A DNA stretch of 64,000 nucleotides. Source: Herbaspirillum sp. alder98 (GTDB lineage: Bacteria; Pseudomonadota; Gammaproteobacteria; Burkholderiales; Burkholderiaceae_D). The notes under the pieces are model-generated. The model ran no database searches. It saw only the letters and a program-made list of their open reading frames with translations, and was not told where the DNA came from. The stretch is taken from assembly GCF_020179755.1 (NCBI RefSeq), contig NZ_JAIUCY010000004.1:1-64000 (forward strand). Direction: 5' to 3'. Position 1 is the stretch's first letter; every line of letters begins with the position of its first letter. The position numbers and the translations under genes are program-made. Shown piece after piece: positions 6,639 to 14,151 of this stretch.

Positions 6639-6666
6639 GGAACCTAGCCAAGTCGCATACCACCTA
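6639..6666 (+). promoter_or_regulatory. hrp box, full consensus, for the 1,439-residue protein
   Basis: GGAACC-N15-CCACCTA, a complete match to the HrpL element, 106 bases before the ATG at 6773. Confidence 0.85.
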
Positions 6667-6772
6667 TTCCAGACTGCCGTCCGTGCGCTGCGCGCCGCGA
6701 TGGCCCCTGTCCCCGCGCGATTAAAAGACACGCGAGGACCAGCAATCCAACGACAACGATATTCTGATCATT

Positions 6773-9700
6773 ATGGTTTCTACAATTTATAACAAACCGC
6801 AGGCACTACAGGAAGAGAGCTCGCGTTATGTCGCACAGGCAATGCGCAAGGTAGAAGATACCGTCGGCAGCGAGTCGTATATCCTGCCGAAAGAATTTAC
6901 CAACTTTCGCAAATCCGGTGAGACCCAAGAAAAATGGGTACGTCTCTATTGCAACCTGACCGAAGCTAAAAGCGGTCTCAAAATACTGGTCAAGTCCGCC
7001 GACGAGGAGCGCGAGGCTGTTGGGGCACGCTGGCACAGCGAAAGAAAAGAGCTCAAGCATATCGGGGAACAATTAGTTGACTTCACTTGCCTGACGACGA
7101 TTCCCGAAGCCTGCCCCTTGCTGTATGCGCGGGTCGATATGGAATTTTCCCTGACGGCGGCGCGCAATAGCGACAGTATCAAAAAGGCTAAAGCGAACTT
7201 GCGACGCGACCTGGAAGAAAAAAAAGAGTGCCAACAGCAATTGCAAGCGCTCCAGGAAAAACTGGCCGCGCTCGCGTCACCTGGCGCGGGCGAAAAAAAA
7301 CGCTCGCGCGATGCGCACGCCAGTTCCGATGTACTGAAGGAAAGAAAGAAACTGCGTGCCAAAATCGCCGACAAGACCAGCGATATCGCCACTCTCGATA
7401 AGATGATCGGCGACAGCGAAGATGATGTCGATGCAGAAATTGCGGCGCTGGCGCCGCAGCAAATGGAATTGGCTACCCTGATAGGGCAACTGGCCGTCGT
7501 TGGCGTTCCGGAAGAGGAACAAGAATCCATTACGGCCCTGCTGCGCCAGCTCGACGACGCGACCGACCGCCATGACCGGACCACTTCGTTGCTGGATCAG
7601 GCGAACATGCCACCGCAGCTGAAAATAGAAAACGATGCCATAGATGGCCACGTCAACTTTTCCGCCGGACCACACAGCAAACAGCAATTGAAAACCTTGC
7701 TGGAAGAAGTCAATAGCCAGCTCTCGCATGCTGAAAAAATGATTCTGGCATATATCGACAAGAGTCACTCCAAAGGGAGCGGAGGGGAAATTCGGGCCGG
7801 CCGGTTCATGCCTACATGGCTTCATTATCCCGCCGAGAGGCTGACTTATTCTTACGCCCAGAGTGAACGTCCGGCGCCGCCGGCCGATGGCCAGGAAGAT
7901 CCGGCTGCGCTTGCACCTGAATACCGGTTTTCACGTCTGGCGCTGCAGTTGAGGGAAGCGGTCGAAGAGACCACCGAAGACTTGGCTGAGGAAGAAGGCG
8001 AGGACCGCGCAATACAGGAGTACGGCACAATGGCGCTGCCGGCGGCCAACATCGATAGCGATCATGATGAAGATAGCGATGGTGCGAGCGAAGACCAGGA
8101 TGCGGCATCGAGTAATTCACCGGCGCTCATATCTGCAAAGCCGCCCATTCACTCACTGCCGGCCTCGGGGACCATTCCGGGTTCCGGCACGGCGCTGGAT
8201 ACGGCATCGGACGCGATGGCCTTGGTGCTGCGCGACCAGGAAGATCGAACCGATATGACGGGCGAGCTGGTTCTTCGCGACAGCCTGGAGAGCGCGCTGG
8301 TCGCGCCGCTGATCGATCTGCCGGCGGTGGAGGGACTGCGCGTGCGCTTGTTGCAAAATACGCCTACCGTGGGAACCGCGCGCCTGATGCTAATGGCGCC
8401 GCCGCAATCCACCGCACCGGCAACCCAAAGCAATGCGCCCGCATCAACGCGACGCACCTCTGAAAAATCGGGGTCATCCAAGGAAAAAAGTCGAAAAACC
8501 CGACACATGGAAGTGAGGGAGCGCCCTAAGGAAAAGTCCAAGGATAAAAAGACGTCGAGCAGCGGCAAAGCGGCACCCAAGGCTGCAGCGCCGCTCTTGC
8601 CCGAGCCGTCCACTCGCGCGAGTACATATCACTTCGGTTCTGACGAGCTCGATTGGGAATGGAAAGATATGAAGGTGGAATTTCGGGTACCGCCACCTGC
8701 GACGGATCTGCCCGAGGATGGCATCGATATCGATACTCTGCACGATCGCAAGTTCTTGCTGATGATCAGTGACCAGGCTTACGAGGAGCCAACCCCGCCC
8801 CCGTTGTCTTCCAGTTACACCATGGGTAGCGACGAATTGCGCGACAAGCAGACCCCGCCGGCGCAGAAGAACTCAGCGCCGGATGCTGCAAATGCCACCG
8901 GACCGCAACTCAATGAAAAGGGGCGTACGGCGACCATGCCGGATATGCGCAGTCGCGAGCCGGACTCCGCCCGCCCGCGGCGGCGCAGCACGGCACCACA
9001 AGCGGGCACCTCCGGCGCTGGCAGGCAACCGCCTCGACCGCCCGCGCATGCGCCACATACCGCCACACGCCAGCATTTTCGGGCCGAAATCCCTGCTTAT
9101 TACCCTGCTTATTACCCGGCGGCCTATCCCGCTTTCATGCCGGACCCTAGCGTGCCATGGAATGCCATTGGTCCGATCACGGCACTGCCTGCGGAGATGC
9201 GCGCGGCCATTGTCCAGGCAGCGCTAAGCAATACGCCCTGGACCAGTGTGTGGCATGCCGATATGCGGCCGGGCGGAAATGGGCTGTTAAAGCAGTACTA
9301 TGTGGTACGCGATTACGTTCCCACTCCCCTGCATTTTTCAATTCCGGTAGCAGGATTATCCCGGCCCTATGTCTATAGTGTGCTACCAGGCAGCCCCTTT
9401 TTTCACGTCATCGAAATTCCGTGCCCACAATATACGCCAGGCATACCGCACGCTTATGCAAAACCGCCGTTGCCGTCCGCCAGGCGAGCAACGAACGGCT
9501 TGTTCACGTACGGCAGCAGCAATCCGAATTCGCCGCGCTATATCGATCCCAATCGCGTGAATGGGGCGGCGCAGATAAAACAAGAAAGCCCGTTTGGTGT
9601 CAGCAGCAATAATCCCAACTCGCCGCGTTATTTCAACCCGAACCGCGCCTACAACGCCACACGTGCGCCTAAGAAGCCGCCCGAACCGGTGCGCCGCCCG

Positions 9701-11092
9701 CGGGTCTACGTCGATCCGGAACCAAGGTACGACGAAGCCTTCGGCAATGAGTCCCGTTATGCCCGGCCGACTGGCCAACCCTACCCCAGTACCCGCGAAG
9801 ATGGTCATCGTGAACCCCGGCAGGGAAAGCACCCCGGGCGCACACAGAAAACGCCCTCGGCGCAAGAATTCTGGGAAGAACGCGCGCGCCACACCAGGCC
9901 CAAGCCGTCCACCCGAAGCGGCGAGAAATCGCGCACACGCACATCCGACAACAACCGGCCAGGTGCCGCATCGGCTACACGGCCGACCCCGGCTGCCGCC
10001 ACGCAGGAGACTGTGTCTGTAGGCGCCAGCGACATCGAGGTCACCCCCATCGGGGCAGGCCAGCATGCACCGGTTGAGGTGCTCGGTGCCGCGCTTGAGA
10101 ACGAGGCGCGTATCAAGGCGAGAGATGAAATCGTCGCCAAAATGCGGAAAAACGGCCGGCCTGTCCCTCGCAATATCGAGCAGGACGTGCCGGTACCCAA
10201 CGACGAACTCTTCAAACATATCGCTAAGCTGCAAGATCGCGACGACTTCAGGACAACGGCCGATTACAAGGACGCACAGCCATCACTGGCCCGAGGCAAG
10301 GCCATCATCGACGGCCTCGTCGCCAAGGGTTTCGATCTGGCCATGCTCAACGACTTGCACGTAGATTTGAGTTACTGGTGGAATAGCGGCCAGGGCGGCA
10401 ATATCCGACGACCGCCGGGGTTCGTAGCGCCTTTAGAGGCGCTGTGCGAAAAAATGATGGAGCAGGAGCGCCGCGCAGAGGAGTATCGAAATATGCCCGC
10501 CGATAAGCGTGAGGACGCCCTCGCTGCCAACAGAGAGAGCATCCTTTCCAACGACAAGGATGCATTCTCGATATACATGCGAAAAAAATACGAGAACGTA
10601 TTTTCGTTCGACGTCGATGCCGATTGCATCAGGCCCATGATGGGTCGCGTGTTTAACAAACTCAATACCTACCTGGTTGAATTGGCGGCCAAGCAAATCA
10701 TGAACAGCCCCGCCTTCACGGCATACTCCGACGAGCAGCGTGCATCGTTACATCTGAACCTGAATCTGCAAAAAGATGGCCTCGACGAAGGTGGTGTTCG
10801 CCGGGTACCGGAGTTCAAGGCGATCTTCGAAAAGACCGTCGAAGACAAGTTGCAGGCGCTCGCCAGAACCGAGCCCGACAAGGTTGCCAATGAGGCAAAG
10901 CGCCAAGCACAACGTGACAACTTGCGTAATAGCCTGCTGGGTTCAAGCAAGGAAGGCAAGCAATTACATGAAGATTGGCTGCTCGGCAGCGAACATGGCG
11001 CTGCGTTGCGTGCGACCAAGAACCAGTTGGCCGCCAATACCTGGGCGTCCACTATCGCAAAACTCTCTACCGACATCAAGGCGCCATCATGA
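6773..11092 (+). CDS. very large modular protein, candidate type III effector (1,439 residues)
   Basis: First ATG of a 4.3-kb frame, 106 bases after a full-consensus hrp box; no clear Shine-Dalgarno. Regions in order: a polar N-terminus with no signal peptide; a Glu/Lys/Gln-rich likely coiled coil (residues about 110-270); an acidic stretch (about 395-445); a Lys/Ser-rich segment (about 560-610, with KEKSRK and KEKSKDKK, nuclear-localisation-like); two copies of T(Y/M)xxGSDEL (about 620 and 682); a Pro/Arg-rich part with a YYPAYYPAAYPAF run (about 770); two copies of SNxPNSPRYxxPNR (about 915 and 945); and a helical C-terminal domain (about 1,090-1,439). No enzyme motif or WxxxE motif is recognised. 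Size, disorder and promoter fit an AvrE-scale effector, but the sequence looks unlike AvrE. Function unknown. Confidence 0.75.
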   Translation: MVSTIYNKPQALQEESSRYVAQAMRKVEDTVGSESYILPKEFTNFRKSGETQEKWVRLYCNLTEAKSGLKILVKSADEEREAVGARWHSERKELKHIGEQLVDFTCLTTIPEACPLLYARVDMEFSLTAARNSDSIKKAKANLRRDLEEKKECQQQLQALQEKLAALASPGAGEKKRSRDAHASSDVLKERKKLRAKIADKTSDIATLDKMIGDSEDDVDAEIAALAPQQMELATLIGQLAVVGVPEEEQESITALLRQLDDATDRHDRTTSLLDQANMPPQLKIENDAIDGHVNFSAGPHSKQQLKTLLEEVNSQLSHAEKMILAYIDKSHSKGSGGEIRAGRFMPTWLHYPAERLTYSYAQSERPAPPADGQEDPAALAPEYRFSRLALQLREAVEETTEDLAEEEGEDRAIQEYGTMALPAANIDSDHDEDSDGASEDQDAASSNSPALISAKPPIHSLPASGTIPGSGTALDTASDAMALVLRDQEDRTDMTGELVLRDSLESALVAPLIDLPAVEGLRVRLLQNTPTVGTARLMLMAPPQSTAPATQSNAPASTRRTSEKSGSSKEKSRKTRHMEVRERPKEKSKDKKTSSSGKAAPKAAAPLLPEPSTRASTYHFGSDELDWEWKDMKVEFRVPPPATDLPEDGIDIDTLHDRKFLLMISDQAYEEPTPPPLSSSYTMGSDELRDKQTPPAQKNSAPDAANATGPQLNEKGRTATMPDMRSREPDSARPRRRSTAPQAGTSGAGRQPPRPPAHAPHTATRQHFRAEIPAYYPAYYPAAYPAFMPDPSVPWNAIGPITALPAEMRAAIVQAALSNTPWTSVWHADMRPGGNGLLKQYYVVRDYVPTPLHFSIPVAGLSRPYVYSVLPGSPFFHVIEIPCPQYTPGIPHAYAKPPLPSARRATNGLFTYGSSNPNSPRYIDPNRVNGAAQIKQESPFGVSSNNPNSPRYFNPNRAYNATRAPKKPPEPVRRPRVYVDPEPRYDEAFGNESRYARPTGQPYPSTREDGHREPRQGKHPGRTQKTPSAQEFWEERARHTRPKPSTRSGEKSRTRTSDNNRPGAASATRPTPAAATQETVSVGASDIEVTPIGAGQHAPVEVLGAALENEARIKARDEIVAKMRKNGRPVPRNIEQDVPVPNDELFKHIAKLQDRDDFRTTADYKDAQPSLARGKAIIDGLVAKGFDLAMLNDLHVDLSYWWNSGQGGNIRRPPGFVAPLEALCEKMMEQERRAEEYRNMPADKREDALAANRESILSNDKDAFSIYMRKKYENVFSFDVDADCIRPMMGRVFNKLNTYLVELAAKQIMNSPAFTAYSDEQRASLHLNLNLQKDGLDEGGVRRVPEFKAIFEKTVEDKLQALARTEPDKVANEAKRQAQRDNLRNSLLGSSKEGKQLHEDWLLGSEHGAALRATKNQLAANTWASTIAKLSTDIKAPS

Positions 11093-11496
11093 TCGACACC
11101 GTGCGATCCCCGGCGCGAAACGATGCCCTGATATCACTGTTGCGCGACATGCAGCAGGATCCATTCGGGAACCGACAACTCATGCAATGGCAAGGCATGG
11201 CGGTCGACGCCGTGCTCGCCACCATAGACCGGCTTGCCCAGCAACTCGTAGCGCTCGCCCCTCCAACGCAACAGAGCGCCGACGCCGATGTGTTCCAGGT
11301 GCGTGCAGATACACGCCGGCGTCAATGCCATGTGGAGCAGTGCCGAGAACTGGCCGCTCAGATGGTGTTTGCATCCATGCAGCATCTGGACGACCCACAA
11401 TGGGATCCGTTGGCGTCCACGGCGAACACAGAACCACCTGTCGCAAACCCGTCATTGCTGGTGGCATTACTCGAACTGGCGCGACATCCCGAGTGA
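11089..11496 (+). CDS. unknown 135-residue protein coupled to the large effector candidate
   Basis: The ATG at 11089 overlaps the TGA of the preceding gene (ATGA), so its translation is probably coupled to the 1,439-residue protein. The product is helical, Gln/Ala/Leu-rich and mildly acidic (DALISLLRDMQQD, AAQMVFASMQHLDD, LLVALLELARHPE), with no signal peptide or membrane segment. Such coupling is typical of an effector and its dedicated chaperone, but the size and predicted all-helical content do not clearly match the CesT family. It could also be a second secreted protein. No family recognised. Confidence 0.65.
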   Translation: MIDTVRSPARNDALISLLRDMQQDPFGNRQLMQWQGMAVDAVLATIDRLAQQLVALAPPTQQSADADVFQVRADTRRRQCHVEQCRELAAQMVFASMQHLDDPQWDPLASTANTEPPVANPSLLVALLELARHPE

Positions 11497-11515
11497 ATCA
11501 TCGTATTAGGTCATC

Positions 11516-11839
11516 GTGCAAGTGAAGGCTGCACGGGTGTTTTATGGAAATTCAAAGATGGTACGGCGACGACCAAGCGGAACTATTTCCCGATTGCAGA
11601 CATTCATGAACATGGCAGGCGCGACACTCTTCAACCTGTTGTCGAACGGCGTCCCGGGAGAGAAATTCCCCCGTTTCGATTCCGGACCAACGACCGCGCT
11701 TCCCGCCGAACAGCCACGTTCACCTGGCGCTCCGTTCGGCGGCAAGAAGAAGATGGCCGTGCCACCTGGTCAGGCGACTGACCCTAATAGCGCATCCGGC
11801 CGCGGCAGAATATCGCCGCGGCCTGTTCCCCGGCACTGA
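11516..11839 (+). CDS. possible small Pro/Gly-rich protein (doubtful)
   Basis: An open frame of up to 107 residues; a plausible internal ATG lies at 11606. The C-terminal half is Pro/Gly/Ser-rich and basic (ALPAEQPRSPGAPFGG, KKKMAVPPGQATDP). No ribosome-binding site or hrp box is convincing, so I list it only as possible. If unreal, 11497-11934 holds nothing else I can name. Confidence 0.25.
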   Translation: MQVKAARVFYGNSKMVRRRPSGTISRLQTFMNMAGATLFNLLSNGVPGEKFPRFDSGPTTALPAEQPRSPGAPFGGKKKMAVPPGQATDPNSASGRGRISPRPVPRH

Positions 11840-11882
11840 CCGAAACACGCAAGAGACCGGCCCCTTGTCCGCAAGGCTTGGG

Positions 11883-11910
11883 GGAACGTAACGGCCGGAC
11901 CAGACACAGA
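11883..11910 (+). promoter_or_regulatory. degenerate hrp-box-like element
   Basis: GGAACG-N15-ACACAGA, two differences from the HrpL consensus, 24 bases before the GTG at 11935. Weak on its own; listed because of its position. Confidence 0.25.
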
Positions 11911-11934
11911 AAACCCGCTGATCAAAGGAGCCCA

Positions 11935-12072
11935 GTGACACCGCAGACGACATCGCCGGTCTCGCCTGACGCTTCGCGCAAGGTGGATCGCCCCGCCCAG
12001 GCGGCAGCGCAGGCACAGCCCTGCCCCCACCGGAAATACGACGTCGATGATCTGTTCGGCGTCTTTCCCTGA
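11935..12072 (+). CDS. possible 45-residue protein with GTG start
   Basis: GTG at 11935 with AAAGGAG 7-8 bases upstream, TGA at 12070-12072, and a strong terminator 30 bases downstream. The product is Pro/Gln/Ala-rich with a hydrophobic acidic end (YDVDDLFGVFP) and one Cys. Good translation and termination signals support a real gene despite its size. Function unknown; it may be the last gene of the Hrp-region block. Confidence 0.5.
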   Translation: MTPQTTSPVSPDASRKVDRPAQAAAQAQPCPHRKYDVDDLFGVFP

Positions 12073-12102
12073 CACTATTTCAACCAGCACAGCACATGAT
12101 GA

Positions 12103-12127
12103 CGGCGCCCACGGGCGCCGTTTTTTT
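12103..12127 (+). terminator. Rho-independent terminator closing the Hrp-region block
   Basis: CGGCGCCC pairs with GGGCGCCG around a 2-base loop, followed by seven T. Confidence 0.9.
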
Positions 12128-12389
12128 ATTCCGCTGCAAGCATGCCGCCATCCCCTTTCCCCCGATGTGCGAACCGGACGACGCAGCGCAGGTCGCCCGC
12201 CAGCCGCACCCGATAACACTTTTACATCGGTTCCTCGACGTGAGGAATGTTGAGACATTCCAGCGGTGAATTGCCCTAAAGTATTTTCACGCCGGCGCCT
12301 CGACGCGTCGGTCAAAAAAGACAGGCGCAACAAACCAGCAGTGTCGACAGCCGGGCATTCTCGCCCGGCGATAACAAAAGGGAAACGAC
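12128..12389. other. intergenic region before the two-partner secretion genes
   Basis: About 260 bases without a gene. It presumably holds the promoter of the tpsB gene. I see no clear operator or repeat. Confidence 0.5.
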
Positions 12390-14117
12390 GTGGTTGCCTC
12401 AATAAACACAACAAGGGAGTGGCACGCAAGCCAGCGTGCGGGGGTTGGGCAGCGGGCGCGACGCCGGCTGCTGGCCATCGGTCCGCTCCTCACGCTGGCG
12501 GTCTCGGCGGCCCATGCGCAAAGCCTGCCGGGCGCCGGCGAACTGCTGCGCGACCTGCGTCCGGCGCTGCCACTGGCGACGCCGGACGGCCAGAGCCTGC
12601 CGCCGGAAGCGCCGACCGGCACAACCAGCATGCCGCTGGAGGCCAACAGCGACAGCTTTGCCGTCGCCGGTTTTCATATCGAAGGCGCAGTGGCCTTTGC
12701 GCCCGAAGTGCTGGCGGCCCTGCTGGACGACCTGGTCGGTCCGCAGCGCAGCCTGGCCACGCTGGATCAGGCGACGGCACGCATCACGCGCTTCTACCGC
12801 GACCACGGATATCTGCTGGCGCGCGCCTATCTGCCTGCGCAGCGGCTGGACCAGGGGCAAGTACGGCTGCTGGTGCTAGAAGGACGACTGGGCGAGATCC
12901 GGCTGCATAACGCATCGCGCATGGACAGCGCTACCCTGCGCCAGCGGCTGGACCGGATCGGCCTCGGCCTGCCGCTGGCCGGCACCCGGCTGGAACGCGA
13001 ACTGCTGTTGATCAACGACCTGCCCGGCGTGGCGCTGCGCTCGGCCCTGACCCCGGGCAGTTCGGTGGGCAGCACCGACCTCGAAGTGCAAGTGGCCGAT
13101 GACCGGCGGGTGGAAGGCGAAGTCAGCCTGGACAACCATGGCAACCGTTATACGGGCGCCGTGCATGCCAACGCCGTTCTGGCGCTCAACAACCCGCTGG
13201 GCATCGGCGACCAGTTGCAGTTCAATGCGATCAGCGCCGGCAGCGGATTCAATTACGGCCGCCTGGCTTACCAGTTGCCGCTGGGCGCGAGCGGCACCAC
13301 GCTCAACCTGTCGTATGCCGCGATGGCCTATCGGGTGGGCGCGGATTTTTCGCAACTCGATGCCGCCGGCAGCGCGCGCCTGGGCAGCGCCGCCCTGGGC
13401 TTTCCCTTGGTGCGCAGCCGACGCCTCAATGTCGGACTACAGTTGCGCCTGGACACCAAGCGCTTCCAGGACCGTATCGGCCTCATCGATTTGCGTCGCG
13501 ACAAACGCATCGATGCCGCCACCACGGCCCTGACGGTGGAAGCGTCCGACGGCTGGCTGGGCGGTGGCCAAAGTCGGGCATTGCTGGGCCTCACGCTAGG
13601 CCGCCTGCACCTGCCTGCAGCCGATCTCGCCGATGACCGGATCGGGCACCGTACCGAGGGTCGCTTTGCCCAGGGCAATCTGCAGGCCACCCGCCTGCAA
13701 GCGCTGGGATCGCACTGGGAAGGACTGGTCCAGCTCAGTGCCCAGTACGCCGCCGGCAACCTGGATTCGGCACAGAAACTATCAATGGGCGGTCCTTATG
13801 CGGTCCGGGCCTACCCTTCCGGCGAAGCGCCGGCCGACGACGCCGTGATGCTCAACCTCGAACTGCGGCGCGCCGTGACCACCCAATGGCAGGCGTTTGC
13901 CTTCGCCGATGCCGCACGGGGACGCTTGAACCACAGCCCGCTGGCAGCCGATGGCGACAACCTGCGCAACCTCTCCGGCATCGGACTGGGAGCCCGCTGG
14001 AACCAACCGCAAGCTTATCGCTTGCAGGCCACGCTGGCCTGGCGCACCGGCCCGGCCGCGACCTCCGAACCCGACAAGTTGCCGCGCTTCTGGCTGCAAC
14101 TGGCGAAGAGCTTCTGA
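12390..14117 (+). CDS. TpsB-type outer-membrane transporter (ShlB/FhaC/HecB family)
   Basis: 575 residues from a GTG at 12390 with AAAGGGAA upstream. The signal peptide is about 44 residues, with its hydrophobic core at about 28-40, ending AHAQ. A POTRA-type domain follows (about 85-170, DSFAVAGFHIEGAV and the YRDHGYLLARAYLP motif), then a C-terminal 16-strand barrel rich in alternating residues, with the conserved PYAVRAYP segment near 465, and a final aromatic residue (LQLAKSF). Family members recognise the TPS domain of the partner and thread it through the outer membrane. The partner TpsA begins 34 bases downstream, so the two form an operon. Confidence 0.9.
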   Translation: MVASINTTREWHASQRAGVGQRARRRLLAIGPLLTLAVSAAHAQSLPGAGELLRDLRPALPLATPDGQSLPPEAPTGTTSMPLEANSDSFAVAGFHIEGAVAFAPEVLAALLDDLVGPQRSLATLDQATARITRFYRDHGYLLARAYLPAQRLDQGQVRLLVLEGRLGEIRLHNASRMDSATLRQRLDRIGLGLPLAGTRLERELLLINDLPGVALRSALTPGSSVGSTDLEVQVADDRRVEGEVSLDNHGNRYTGAVHANAVLALNNPLGIGDQLQFNAISAGSGFNYGRLAYQLPLGASGTTLNLSYAAMAYRVGADFSQLDAAGSARLGSAALGFPLVRSRRLNVGLQLRLDTKRFQDRIGLIDLRRDKRIDAATTALTVEASDGWLGGGQSRALLGLTLGRLHLPAADLADDRIGHRTEGRFAQGNLQATRLQALGSHWEGLVQLSAQYAAGNLDSAQKLSMGGPYAVRAYPSGEAPADDAVMLNLELRRAVTTQWQAFAFADAARGRLNHSPLAADGDNLRNLSGIGLGARWNQPQAYRLQATLAWRTGPAATSEPDKLPRFWLQLAKSF

Positions 14118-14151
14118 ATTACCCACCGATCATCATTATCAGGAACACGTC

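Noticed and set aside
11579..11607. GGAACT at 11579 as a hrp box for the 11516-11839 frame
   Set aside because: The downstream half at 15 or 16 bases (ACATTCA or CATTCAT) has at least two mismatches.
12229..12250. GGTTCC near 12227-12232 as a minus-strand hrp box upstream half
   Set aside because: No CCACNNA-like half lies at 15 or 16 bases, and no minus-strand gene follows.
13951..14151. N-terminal extension of the tpsA frame
   Set aside because: It overlaps the 3' end of tpsB and puts 67 polar residues before a clean signal peptide that starts at 14152.
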